44,097 nucleotides of DNA from Rhizobium sp. Root1334. Its GTDB lineage: Bacteria > Pseudomonadota > Alphaproteobacteria > Rhizobiales > Rhizobiaceae. Below are positions 17,801 through 24,654 of this stretch, in pieces. The translations under genes and the position numbers were made by a program. The stretch lies in contig NZ_LMEY01000003.1 in the NCBI RefSeq assembly GCF_001426665.1, positions 613 through 44,709 on the forward strand, in the 5' to 3' direction. Positions within the stretch are counted from its first letter, which is position 1; every line of letters begins with the position of its first letter. The notes beneath the pieces are model-generated. The model saw only the letters and a program-made list of their open reading frames with translations, was not told the DNA's origin and made no database searches.

Positions 17801-17833
17801 GCTTACGCGCTCAAGCATTTTGCGAGGCAGTGA
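14819..17833 (+). CDS. hsdR: Type I restriction endonuclease subunit HsdR
   Basis: The 1004-residue motor and nuclease subunit begins 8 bp after hsdS. The N-terminal nuclease domain shows KPDVLVYVNGIPLVVIEAKS (~128-146), the Asp ... Glu-x-Lys centre. Walker A is WHTQGSGKSLTMVF (~277), the DEAH box is MVDEAHRTQ (~381), and motif III is GFTGTPV. Helicase domain 2 includes DKLLTGFDCP and QAIARTNR (~625-660). A long helical C-terminus (~700-1004) should bind the M2S complex. All motifs are present, so the enzyme should translocate and cut DNA lacking methylation. Its stop is one base before the ATG of the peptidase gene. Confidence 0.96.
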   Translation: MSYGPEWHFAERPTIEHLKAMGYGLVASSEHAALREGENQVLFRPHLIDALMRINGIDRASAEAAYGELAAISDNDVWLKVLRGDYARKVTGQETRQTLRVIDFLEPGNNQFSVTHQLRVKAENTRKPDVLVYVNGIPLVVIEAKSPLNVKDKTGEAFEQIKQYEQDIPRLFFSNVFNIVTDGALVLYGATGSGSKYFAEWRDPWPKVEGEFPDTLAKGLWCLLEPSRLLDLIAHYVVFEKTETGTIKKICRYQQFRAVNRIIERVIEGKHRQGLIWHTQGSGKSLTMVFAALKLKTHRTIQSEALTNPNILVLTDRVDLHSQISGTFVACGLPNPTAIESIRDLHTLIRSGKDGHTALSTIFKFQGSKEAIATSENWIVMVDEAHRTQEKDLGAYLRATLPHARFFGFTGTPVKKDDKNTYENFGVPGEGYLDKYGIDDAVADGATVPIYYTGRKTDWHIDEAKIDILFDTWFAELDDDKLNEIKKRGVQIEDLVKHPRRIELIAYDIWTHFKAYARPDGFKAQIVAIDREAVILYKQALTKVIAEDLKDEGMEPAEALARADAMSACVYSINQEDSKPSEDAHKQAIRTELKANYLDAEAEKLAKKAFGRKGDDPQFLIVCDKLLTGFDCPIESVMYLDKPLKEHGLLQAIARTNRVSDAKKRNGLIVDYIGVSGHLEEALSSYRADDVRNAMRDLDDLRNQLRAAHSAVAALMKPLKRKASDKDALKAEYDAFVKLLGTEDKWFDFKAKARSFIALYETLSPDPSVLEFTADLKWVANFLLYGTQHFEKRQAFDQMNYSEKIREMLEKHLEATGLSVTVKLRHITDPEFWEDFDPEGKREEDLMTAAIRKTTELRKTVTERIDASPHQYAKFSERLRQLLEKLESAQLSWSEKLKAAEELAKDITAEDAAYVEAGLSPGAYGILQILNGFTSGTEGEDLAIRLEVLYTNQATAPFGWWQKDGLRRSLRQQVRFMAHEAGLTQLREIPEEVEAYALKHFARQ

Positions 17834-17834
17834 C

Positions 17835-18584
17835 ATGGCCGTCTATCGCATCGGCGACCGCGAGATCGAATACACGCTGAGGCGCTCGCCCAGGGCTCGG
17901 AAAGCCAGTATCAGCGTCACGCCAAAATCCTTTGAGCTCATGGTGCCGGAGAGCGCCACCGAAGAGCAGATTAGCGCCGTGCTGGACCGCCGACGTGCCT
18001 GGATCATCGAAACCGTGCAGCACATGGCTGAACGCGCCAAGGCTCAGGCCCGCGTCTACCAGTTCGTCACCGGCGCCAAGATCCCCTATCGTGGGCGGAT
18101 GACGAGGCTCACCATCGAGCCCTTCGACGGCTCCCTCGTCGAGGTCAAGTTTCGCAACGGTTTCCAGATCCACAAGCCCGCCGATCTATCACCGGCGTCG
18201 TCTGACAGCATCATCGAGAGCGCACTCAGGCTGTGGTTAAAGCGCCGTGTGAGGGACGACGCTCGTGATTTCGTCCGCAAGCATGGCGAGCGGCATGGGT
18301 TTAAGCCGCGCGGGGTGCAGATCAAGGACCAGAAGCACATGTGGGGCAGCTGCGGCCGGGATCGGCAGATCAATCTCAACTGGCACTTGATCTTCGCTCC
18401 GAAGCCCGTGCTCGAATATGCGGTGGTCCACGAAATGTGCCACCTGAGGCACCGCAATCACGAGCCGGAATTCTGGGACCTTGTAGGGCGCATGTTGCCG
18501 GACTGGCAGGATCGCAAGGTCTGGCTCGACAAGAACGAGCACATGCTGGGTTGGGAAAAAGTGGAGCCGCAAAATGCCAGCTGA
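17835..18584 (+). CDS. YgjP-like (M48/DUF45) zinc metallopeptidase
   Basis: The start is ATG 17835, one base after the hsdR stop. The 249-residue protein has an N-terminal beta region (YRIGDREIEYTLRRSPRARK), then MWGSCGRDRQINLNW and VVHEMCHLRHRNHEPEFWDL. The HExxH zinc motif is followed by a His and Glu that complete a gluzincin-like site. It belongs to the YgjP/DUF45 group. Homologues often occur behind hsdR genes, but their role is unsettled. Possibilities are HsdR turnover (compare ClpXP control of EcoKI restriction) or activation of the RNase-like partners. Its last bases overlap the next gene by 11 bp. Confidence 0.9.
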   Translation: MAVYRIGDREIEYTLRRSPRARKASISVTPKSFELMVPESATEEQISAVLDRRRAWIIETVQHMAERAKAQARVYQFVTGAKIPYRGRMTRLTIEPFDGSLVEVKFRNGFQIHKPADLSPASSDSIIESALRLWLKRRVRDDARDFVRKHGERHGFKPRGVQIKDQKHMWGSCGRDRQINLNWHLIFAPKPVLEYAVVHEMCHLRHRNHEPEFWDLVGRMLPDWQDRKVWLDKNEHMLGWEKVEPQNAS

Positions 18585-19323
18585 ACCTCGATCACCACGC
18601 CTTGCCGTGCTCATCGACGCCGACAATGCTTCTGCCAAGATCGCCGACGGTCTGTTCGAGGAGATCGCAAAGATCGGCGAGGCTAGCGTGCGCCGGATCT
18701 ATGGTGACTTCGCAACCGCTCGGTCGAAGGCCTGGACCGACGTGCTGTCGAGACACGCCATCATCCCGCAGCAGCAATTCGCCTATACGACAGGCAAGAA
18801 CGCGTCCGACATCACGTTGGTTATCGACGCGATGGACCTACTGCACAGCGGCCGGTTTGATGGCTTCTGCCTGGTATCGTCCGACAGCGACTTCACGCGC
18901 CTGGCTGCACGTATACGCGAGCAAGGTGTCGACGTGTTCGGCTTCGGCGAACAGAAGACTCCTGAGAGTTTTCGGCAGGCATGCCGTCGATTCATCTACA
19001 CAGAGAACCTGTTGCCGGTCGCAACGTCCAATGACAGCGACGCGAGCGGCACGTCGAAGTCGCTCCAGGCACCGAGTGCTGCTACGCCGATTATCAAGAA
19101 GGTTATCGGTCAGATGGAAACCGAGGACGGTTGGGTGCCGCTCGGCGCCGTCGGAACTCAGCTTGCCAACTTGGCGTCGGACTTCGATCCGCGAACTTAC
19201 GGCTTCCGCAAGCTGAGTGATCTCGTCCGAAAGACAGGCGCATTCGAGGTGGAACACTTTGAAGGAAAGCCGCTACGGATCCGTGTTAAGCAGGCTAGTT
19301 CGAAGAAGAAGGTTGGTAGCTGA
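18574..19323 (+). CDS. NYN-domain RNase-like protein with C-terminal LOTUS/OST-HTH domain
   Basis: The 249-residue product starts at ATG 18574 inside the end of the peptidase gene. Residues ~8-150 are a NYN/LabA (DUF88) PIN-like domain with acidic residues D15 and D17 (VLIDADNAS), D79, D85 and D104/D106 (SSDSDF), the metal site of these predicted RNases. Residues ~168-245 (IKKVIGQMETEDGWVPLGAV ... TYGFRKLSDLVRKTGAFEVE) fit an OST-HTH/LOTUS domain, thought to bind RNA. The same pairing is known in the eukaryotic MARF1 family. It closes the restriction operon and is translationally coupled to the protease. A hairpin follows at 19513. RNA cutting is inferred. Confidence 0.9.
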   Translation: MPAEPRSPRLAVLIDADNASAKIADGLFEEIAKIGEASVRRIYGDFATARSKAWTDVLSRHAIIPQQQFAYTTGKNASDITLVIDAMDLLHSGRFDGFCLVSSDSDFTRLAARIREQGVDVFGFGEQKTPESFRQACRRFIYTENLLPVATSNDSDASGTSKSLQAPSAATPIIKKVIGQMETEDGWVPLGAVGTQLANLASDFDPRTYGFRKLSDLVRKTGAFEVEHFEGKPLRIRVKQASSKKKVGS

Positions 19324-19386
19324 CCTGGATGCTGCCGCTGTGACTCAGAGTCGCTCGCTGGCTGGCTCCGCGCGCTTCTGCTCGAA

Positions 19387-19506
19387 ATGGCAGGCTCGTC
19401 AGCGAGTCTCACCGCGCTCCAGGATGAAACGACAAGAGACGCCTATCTGGCACAGGTGCAAAAGCTTGTTGAGCGTTTCCGATCGTTGGCGAAAGATCGT
19501 TCTTAG
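19387..19506 (+). pseudogene. Possible 39-codon ORF or C-terminal gene remnant
   Basis: In the frame of the NYN gene, after its stop, the sequence stays open to 19506. It reads as a plausible amphipathic helix (LQDETTRDAYLAQVQKLVER). There is no ribosome-binding site before ATG 19387. It may be the decayed tail of another gene displaced by insertion of the operon. I cannot name the parent. Confidence 0.25.
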
Positions 19507-19512
19507 GGAAGC

Positions 19513-19544
19513 GCCAACCGGAATGGTGTCCTCCACCGGTTGGC
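19513..19544. terminator. Hairpin between convergent operons
   Basis: GCCAACCGG (19513-19521) pairs perfectly with CCGGTTGGC (19536-19544) across a 14-base loop. It lies between the end of the NYN gene (+) and the end of the DUF3102 gene (-). No T-run follows, so efficiency is uncertain. Confidence 0.5.
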
Positions 19545-19560
19545 CACCCACACAATGCTG

Positions 19561-20430
19561 CTACGCGCTCAGCAAAGCTGCCTTTAACCGGCTATGGTCG
19601 ATCTTTAGAAAGGCGTCACGGAACTTTTCATATTCGTTACCGAGACGTGCTTTAAGGATATTGGCGGCACGTTCAGCAATCAGCTTCATCTTCTCCTCGC
19701 CCTGCACCGTCGCTTCCTCACGCTGCTTGGCCTGTGAGACCTTCTGTTGCGCGGCACGCTCCTTCTGAGCCTTTTTCGTTGCCCAGCGCTTTCGCTCTGC
19801 CTCTATCTCGAGATCGGACTTTCCTTCAGCCTGCAAGGCCTGTTCGTGTTTTTGCCAAGCACGCTCCTCCAGTTTCCCCATGCGCTCCGCTTCGCGCCTC
19901 TGGCGTTCGTCGCTCTTTGCGGCGGCGAGGCGAGATTCAATTTCCTTCTGGCTAGGTGACGAGCCGCTTACAATTTCGTCGATAACAAACTGCTTGACCT
20001 CGCCCGGCGCACCCCTCGCTGCAAGCTTGTAGATAATAGTGGGCGGCAAAACATCAACAACCTCCGGCACGGCGCCGAATGCCGTCGCAGCATTCATGTA
20101 GTTCTGAGCAGTGCGCTCTGACATCCCGAAGTGATGGCTCAGCCAATTGCCGAAACTTCCGTGCGCAAGCTTGTCCTTTATGACGCAGAGATCATGACCG
20201 GTTTCGATAATGCTTGCGCGGTGACGATTGCGGATCCGGTCGGCTGCCGCCTCTGCCTCTTCGGCAACCTCAGGCGATACTCCAGTGTAATCAAAGCCTG
20301 AAGCTACAGAAATCGAAGGCGCCAAGGCTTCCGTCCCGGCTGAGTTGCTTGGCGTGTTGCCATCCGGGATGTTCTCGATAGTGTTAGAGAAGTCCAAGTC
20401 TTCAAGGTTATTGTCGAAGCGATCGGTCAT
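19561..20430 (-). CDS. DUF3102 domain protein with coiled coil
   Basis: The 289-residue protein starts at ATG 20428-20430 behind AGGAG-N6. Residues ~60-125 (RNRHRASIIETGHDLCVIKD ... FGNWLSHHFGMSERTAQNYM) are the DUF3102 region common on plasmids, islands and phages of Proteobacteria. It looks like a helix-turn-helix-like module. Residues ~170-250 are a highly charged coiled coil (Lys/Glu/Gln rich). A role in replication, partition or regulation of the mobile element is plausible but unproven. It lies downstream of the 20638 gene on the same strand, separated by ~207 bp with a hairpin. Confidence 0.75.
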   Translation of the reverse strand: MTDRFDNNLEDLDFSNTIENIPDGNTPSNSAGTEALAPSISVASGFDYTGVSPEVAEEAEAAADRIRNRHRASIIETGHDLCVIKDKLAHGSFGNWLSHHFGMSERTAQNYMNAATAFGAVPEVVDVLPPTIIYKLAARGAPGEVKQFVIDEIVSGSSPSQKEIESRLAAAKSDERQRREAERMGKLEERAWQKHEQALQAEGKSDLEIEAERKRWATKKAQKERAAQQKVSQAKQREEATVQGEEKMKLIAERAANILKARLGNEYEKFRDAFLKIDHSRLKAALLSA

Positions 20431-20462
20431 AAGAGTCTCCTGGCTGACAAATGTATTGGAAA

Positions 20463-20482
20463 AACCGCAATCGTTGCGGATT
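20463..20482 (-). terminator. Rho-independent-like hairpin before the DUF3102 gene
   Basis: CCGCAA-TCG-TTGCGG forms a 6-bp stem. On the minus strand it is followed by TTTTTCC, as for termination of the 20638-21183 gene. It sits ~33 bp upstream of the DUF3102 start, so it could also act as an attenuator for that gene. Confidence 0.5.
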
Positions 20483-20637
20483 TTTGGGTGAGTTGACGGG
20501 CGAGCGAAACCTGGCCGGCAATCAAGCCAGCTGAAACTTTCGCGTTCGATTGGGTTGTCTGCGGCAGGTAGAGGCGCGTTATCCTGAACGCCTCCGAAAT
20601 GTGTGACGGTGGCGCCGCAACTCCACCAGGCGAGAGG

Positions 20638-21183
20638 CTATTCGCCCGCCAATTTCCATTGCGGAAATGACCAGCGCACCTGCTTGTCGAGGTGCTCGAT
20701 CGTCTTCTGAAGCCGGACGACTTCTGCCAGTGCGGCTTTTTTGACGTTTGCATTAGAGAGATCGGCGTTTTCGATCTCCTTCAATCGGTCGTTGATCTGT
20801 TTGCGCTTATATTCGTTGATGATGCGAGCAAGCTCGGAGGCCGCGTCAATCAAGCAACCTACCATGATTTCCCCCCGGGCAAGCGCCCCACCACCGCGGG
20901 CGTAAGGGCTGCGATCGGGCTCGTCTTCAAAGCTCCGCTCGATTTCACCAGTCAGGGATTTGGGGTTGCTGTCATCTTCAATGTCCGGGGCTTCCATGCC
21001 TGCCATATCGAAGCACTGCGCAAAGTCGGAGAACCCGCCGGCCTGCCCTTGGAACCATTCGTGAAACGGGTCACCTGCAGGTATTCCCAGGTCGAGGCTA
21101 TCCGGATGCTTCAGCACACCTTTCTTTTTCTCCTTTTGTCGCTGATAGTGAAGACGCTGTCGTTCTGCATTGGTGAGTGCCAT
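20638..21183 (-). CDS. Hypothetical protein, 181 aa, element-associated
   Basis: The start is ATG 21181-21183 with GGAG seven bases upstream. The N-terminus MALTNAERQRLHYQRQKEKK is a basic helix seen at the start of many small phage and island proteins. The middle is acidic (APDIEDDSNPKSLTGEIERS). The C-terminus (DAASELARIINEYKRKQIND ... LQKTIEHLDKQVRWSFPQ) is a long helix, probably coiled coil. No enzyme motif is seen. Its promoter region carries four TAACGG motifs overlapping a TTGACA box, so it may be tightly regulated or autoregulated. Grouping with DUF3102 suggests a mobile-element maintenance role, by inference. Confidence 0.6.
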   Translation of the reverse strand: MALTNAERQRLHYQRQKEKKKGVLKHPDSLDLGIPAGDPFHEWFQGQAGGFSDFAQCFDMAGMEAPDIEDDSNPKSLTGEIERSFEDEPDRSPYARGGGALARGEIMVGCLIDAASELARIINEYKRKQINDRLKEIENADLSNANVKKAALAEVVRLQKTIEHLDKQVRWSFPQWKLAGE

Positions 21184-21191
21184 GGTCGATC

Positions 21192-21260
21192 TCCGTTGAT
21201 GACCGTTAGTATTACAACCTAACGGACCGTGTCAATAACAACATAACGGCTAACGGAGAA
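21192..21260 (-). promoter_or_regulatory. Promoter with repeated TAACGG operator-like motifs
   Basis: On the minus strand TTGACA (21230-21235) is followed after about 15-17 bases by TAATACTAA, a good sigma-70-like promoter for the 20638-21183 gene. CCGTTA at 21203-21208 is inverted relative to TAACGG at 21220-21225, and two direct TAACGG copies follow at 21244-21249 and 21251-21256. The motifs flank and overlap the promoter, as operators would. Confidence 0.55.
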
Positions 21261-21355
21261 ATTATTGCCGATCGGTATCGTTTGCCCAAGAGCGGCTTGA
21301 TGCTCTGGTGCAGCGGCGACGACGAGACAGAGGAGGACGCACGCAGAGCCTTCGC

Positions 21356-22105
21356 CTAGAACCGGCCGAAATTCGGATGGTGCTGGTAGTCTGCGAGCGT
21401 TGATGTCCTCAAAGCCTCAAGCGCCGCCTTGTGGGGCTTGCGGAGCGCCGCTGCGGTCCAGATTTCGCCGCGGCTAGTCTTCACGCCGATATTATTCAGG
21501 GCGTCCACAAGGGCCGGCACAGGGAGATCCTGCCATCCATTCTTCCGGATGGCCGAGGCGATCTCATTGATCTTCTCCTCGGCGCGGCGCCTGTTGGATT
21601 CTGCTCCCAGCTTCTGGGCTTCGGAGAGATTGGTGCGATTCCCGAGCTTCACCCCCTCAGCCTTCTTCCGGTCGAGGGCGAGCTTGGTCCGCTCAGCGAT
21701 CATATTCCCTTCGAGCTCCGCACGGGCGGCCCGGCTGGCGAGCACGAGTCGATTGCTGGTGCGACCTTCCGAGGCCGAGACAACCATAATCTTCTTTTCG
21801 CGCATGATGTGTTCGATGGTCTTGGTGTTCCGGGACAACCGATCGAGCCCGTCAACGAGAATGTCGACGTCATTGGCCTGGGCAAAGTCGAGCGCGCTCT
21901 GGAGGCCAGGCCGATTTTCGAGGTTCTTCTCACCACGACCGCTGGCCACATCCTGGAACCACTCGACAATCTCCACACCAGCAGCGTCAGCATAGGCCCG
22001 GATGGAAGCTTTCTGCCCTTCCAGGCCAATTCCCGTTTCGCCCTGCTTGTCGGTGGATACGCGAATGTAGGCGATTGCTTGCTTGGATGTGTGATAGGTG
22101 GCCAT
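21356..22105 (-). CDS. Serine recombinase / resolvase family protein
   Basis: This ~249-residue protein starts most sensibly at ATG 22103-22105 (MATYHTSKQAIAYIRVSTDK), though no ribosome-binding site is evident and the frame is open to 22177. The catalytic domain shows AYIRVSTDKQGETG with the nucleophilic Ser, VDGLDRLSRN, and AELEGNMIAERTKLALDRKK at the domain end. The C-terminal ~60 residues look like a helix-turn-helix (DALNNIGVKTSRGEIWTAAA). Members resolve cointegrates, invert DNA, or act in single-gene transposition. A 16-bp inverted repeat at 22161-22205 just upstream is a likely binding or crossover site. The downstream gene boundary at 21356 is followed by 172 bp without a gene. Confidence 0.88.
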   Translation of the reverse strand: MATYHTSKQAIAYIRVSTDKQGETGIGLEGQKASIRAYADAAGVEIVEWFQDVASGRGEKNLENRPGLQSALDFAQANDVDILVDGLDRLSRNTKTIEHIMREKKIMVVSASEGRTSNRLVLASRAARAELEGNMIAERTKLALDRKKAEGVKLGNRTNLSEAQKLGAESNRRRAEEKINEIASAIRKNGWQDLPVPALVDALNNIGVKTSRGEIWTAAALRKPHKAALEALRTSTLADYQHHPNFGRF

Positions 22106-22140
22106 GAGGGAGATGTCTCGTAGAGGAAGAATAGGGAGGG

Positions 22141-22205
22141 TGATCAAGACTATACGACACCATTTAGAGATGATCAAGTCTGTATGGAATGATCAACTCT
22201 AAATG
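22141..22205. repeat. Inverted and iterated repeat upstream of the serine recombinase
   Basis: CATTTAGAGATGATCA (22161-22176) and TGATCAACTCTAAATG (22190-22205) are inverted repeats with 15 of 16 pairs and a 13-base centre. A third half-site, TGATCAAGACTATACG, starts at 22141 and resembles TGATCAAGTCTGTATG at 22171, 30 bp away. Three half-sites next to a serine recombinase gene recall a res-type recombination site that also serves as operator. Confidence 0.7.
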
Positions 22206-22550
22206 CCTGGCCGTGCAGGTGAGCTAATCCTTGTTGCCACGATGATTTCAACCAGCGTGTCACCCGTAGGTGAACCGGCCGATCCCTAGGATCGCTGCCG
22301 TTCCCAGTCCCCGCGCCAGGCGAAGCTCACCTGCGTAAGGCAAATCTGGATTCGATTGGAAAGCGCTTCACCGCTTTCCCAAGATCAAGCACTGAGCTTT
22401 CCAAGATCAAGATGCCAGGTCGGGACCGAACCGATCCACCTGTTCCACCAAGTGGCGCGCCCATATCTCGGCTTCCTGCCTCCTGTGGACTTGCATCGCC
22501 GTTTCATGCCTCGCCTGCGAACCTGCGCATGCCAAAATCCCTTGCGACCG
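22206..22550. other. Non-coding stretch with inverted repeats
   Basis: No credible gene is present. GCAGGTGAGCT (22215-22225) and AGCTCACCTGC (22324-22334) form a perfect 11-bp inverted pair about 100 bp apart, and CGATCC-CTA-GGATCG lies between them as a small hairpin. It could be part of a recombination site, a structured RNA, or decayed DNA. Confidence 0.45.
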
Positions 22551-22600
22551 GATCGTCGCCGACAGATTCTGGCGGTCAGGCGTAGGATGCCCTTCTAGGG
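22551..22600 (-). repeat. Structured 3' repeat, copy 3 (shortened)
   Basis: GGATCGTCGCC and GGCGTAGGATGCCC match the two most conserved parts of copies 1 and 2, with about 11 bases fewer between them. CGCC/GGCG and GCCCT-TCT-AGGGC can pair at the positions of the stems in the other copies. It lies 28 bp beyond the stop of the minus-strand DUF3037 gene. Confidence 0.5.
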
Positions 22601-22628
22601 CAAAACAATATACCTACACTCCCGCGAT

Positions 22629-23462
22629 TTACGCTTCAGCGGCGTCGATCAGTTCACGTTGATTTGTCGCGTCGACCACTTGGATGTTGCTAGCCTTGAA
22701 CAGGTCAATTGTCTCTTGGAATGCTCGCTGTTGCGACGCTTTCCCGGTAGGCCCCTCAACGGCAAACACAACGCCGCGCGGAAGCAACGGCTTCAGCCGC
22801 TTAATCGTAAACAGCCACTTATTGCCGTGATCGAGGATACGAGTGGGATCTTCTTGCCCAAGGTAGATCGGCTTCAGAATTTTAACGGCCTTATCGTCAA
22901 CAATCTCCACGAACGGAAATGTCGCAGAATAAACACCGTCATTAAAAGTTCGCCGCTTGAAGTTCCGATTGATCTCCCTCAACTTCAGAACCTGACGGAC
23001 ATGTCTTTCCAATAGCCCTTCGCGATAAAGCGAGCTCGAAAAATTCCGTCTCACGTAATAGTCGAATAGCTCTTCGAGCTTGGCCTTGGGGCTGTCGGTC
23101 ATCGCGAAACGGATGTCGCTGAAACGGATAATCCCTTCGCGATCCTTGGTCAGGGCGCGAAAAAGGTGTTCTGCGTTGTCGGTAAGGTCAAACTCAAAAC
23201 GTGTCTGCCCGTCGCCCACGTGACCGGCGAGATCTCTGATCCGCTTCAGTTCGGAATGATAGTTTTTTAGAACCGACCGGATTGCTACTGGCTCCAAGCT
23301 ATCAAAAAAGGCCGTCACCCGGCCGTGACGCCTAGTCTCAAGTCTAAAGTCGAGATAGCCCGCTCGTGGTGCAACGAGGACAATCCCGATATTGGCGAAC
23401 TCTTCCGTTTCAACATGTGGTTGGAAACGGATTATCGCATAGCTTACCGCATGCTTTTTCAT
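22629..23462 (-). CDS. DUF3037 family protein
   Basis: I place the start at ATG 23460-23462, which overlaps the stop of the HipA-like gene as ATGA; an ATG four codons upstream is also possible. The ~277-residue product opens with KKHAVSYAIIRFQPHVETEE and FANIGIVLVAPRAGYLDFRL, the DUF3037 hallmark. The C-terminal half (TFNDGVYSATFPFVEIV and beyond) is beta-rich and ends with a segment predicted to carry a small alpha/beta domain. DUF3037 genes very often pair with HipA-like kinase genes. The role (antitoxin, substrate or partner) is not known to me. A structured repeat follows its 3' end. Confidence 0.8.
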   Translation of the reverse strand: MKKHAVSYAIIRFQPHVETEEFANIGIVLVAPRAGYLDFRLETRRHGRVTAFFDSLEPVAIRSVLKNYHSELKRIRDLAGHVGDGQTRFEFDLTDNAEHLFRALTKDREGIIRFSDIRFAMTDSPKAKLEELFDYYVRRNFSSSLYREGLLERHVRQVLKLREINRNFKRRTFNDGVYSATFPFVEIVDDKAVKILKPIYLGQEDPTRILDHGNKWLFTIKRLKPLLPRGVVFAVEGPTGKASQQRAFQETIDLFKASNIQVVDATNQRELIDAAEA

Positions 23463-24196
23463 GTTCGTTTCCAAAACGCAGGCATTTGATGTCTTTGCAA
23501 AATAGCCTCAGCGGCATCGATGGAGAACGCGATCTCAATCGTCTCATGGTCGTCTACATAGTGCCACCTTAGGGGGATGTCACCAATGATGTTGGCCAGC
23601 TCTGACATCGCTTCATCGAATCTTGCATGATATCCCGCTTGCAGTAGCGGATCATCGCAAATCTCTGCGAGCGACCCAGCGAACACATGGCTCAACAGCT
23701 GTGAATGAAGCGTTACGCCCTGATCGAAGGCTAGGTTGTGGTCTATGATCACCGGCAGTTTAGTGCGTTCAGACCAAAGGATATTGGGATTGCCGCCAGC
23801 CTCGGTAAGAGTGCGATCGCCATTCATGATCCACCAGTCGAACGCGGCGATATCCCGCTTCAACTCGGTCGCAATAGCGTCGAGGTTCAGGATCGACAGT
23901 TCGTTCGATTCCGGAATGTGCTCAGAGCCGAACAACATACCAAAGCCCAGACCACCCAAGTTGATGTTGCGCCCAAGATCATACAGCTCTCTAGGCACGC
24001 GGACGAAATCGAACGGCGCTATAGGCAAGCCTAGATAGCGAGCAAGCGCGCCGGCGATCCACTCCTTTACAAGGGACTCGTATCCTGCATCTTTGCCCTT
24101 AACATAGTAGAGCTTCTCATCCATGCCGCGGCAAATATAGGGTCTTGTCGACCCCTGCTCGGAACGTCTTAGCACTTCCTCTATTTCAATCGGCAT
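23459..24196 (-). CDS. HipA-like kinase family protein
   Basis: The 245-residue protein starts at ATG 24194-24196. GMDEKLYYVKGKDAG looks like the ATP-binding strand with its Lys. AAFDWWIMNGDRTLTEAGG plus NPNILW is the catalytic loop (Asp and Asn), and VIIDHNLAFDQG is the Mg-binding DxN segment of HipA-family kinases. It is far shorter than true HipA (~440 residues) and lacks the N-terminal subdomain, so it is the compact HipA-like type. It overlaps the DUF3037 gene by 4 bp. The pair resembles a two-gene toxin-antitoxin or signalling module. No HipB-like regulator is next to it. Confidence 0.82.
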   Translation of the reverse strand: MPIEIEEVLRRSEQGSTRPYICRGMDEKLYYVKGKDAGYESLVKEWIAGALARYLGLPIAPFDFVRVPRELYDLGRNINLGGLGFGMLFGSEHIPESNELSILNLDAIATELKRDIAAFDWWIMNGDRTLTEAGGNPNILWSERTKLPVIIDHNLAFDQGVTLHSQLLSHVFAGSLAEICDDPLLQAGYHARFDEAMSELANIIGDIPLRWHYVDDHETIEIAFSIDAAEAILQRHQMPAFWKRT

Positions 24197-24654
24197 CGAA
24201 CCACACGCGCGAGATGATCACAGTGCACTTATAGAGCACACCAGAAAATAGAGTCCAAGAGGCTGGGCCTGTGGAGAGCGGGGCTTTATAAATTGAGGCA
24301 ATGGCTCAGTTACTTTCACAAGTGGAAGGGCGACAGAATGGACGCTGGTCTGATCTGTGAGCGGACGGTGCACAAGGTTGCGCGCCGCCTAGTGGATGGC
24401 GGAGAAGCTCAGGGGCATCTTCCGACGCGACGTAGGGGGAGGCGTTTCGTCCCAGGTCTTGGGCATTGATGCAAACGAACAATCAAGGCCAGCGACACGG
24501 CTGGGCAGTTATTGGTGAACTAAGGGCTAATGCCTCGGTGACGATTGCGACAGCCTCTTCAAGAGGATGATCCGGAAAAGTGATGCGGATAACTGTTCCG
24601 GTTGTCCTTAGGTGGGACTAGATAAGTATTTGAAAAATATGGAAAAAGAATGGT
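24197..24654. other. Island right-end intergenic stretch
   Basis: About 460 bp without a credible gene. A 44-codon open stretch on the minus strand, about 24480-24612, reads like coding sequence (VIRITFPDHPLEEAVAIVTE) but has no start codon, so it may be a gene relic. The HipA-like promoter must lie near 24200-24260, where GTGC...GCAC symmetry is seen. Confidence 0.4.
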
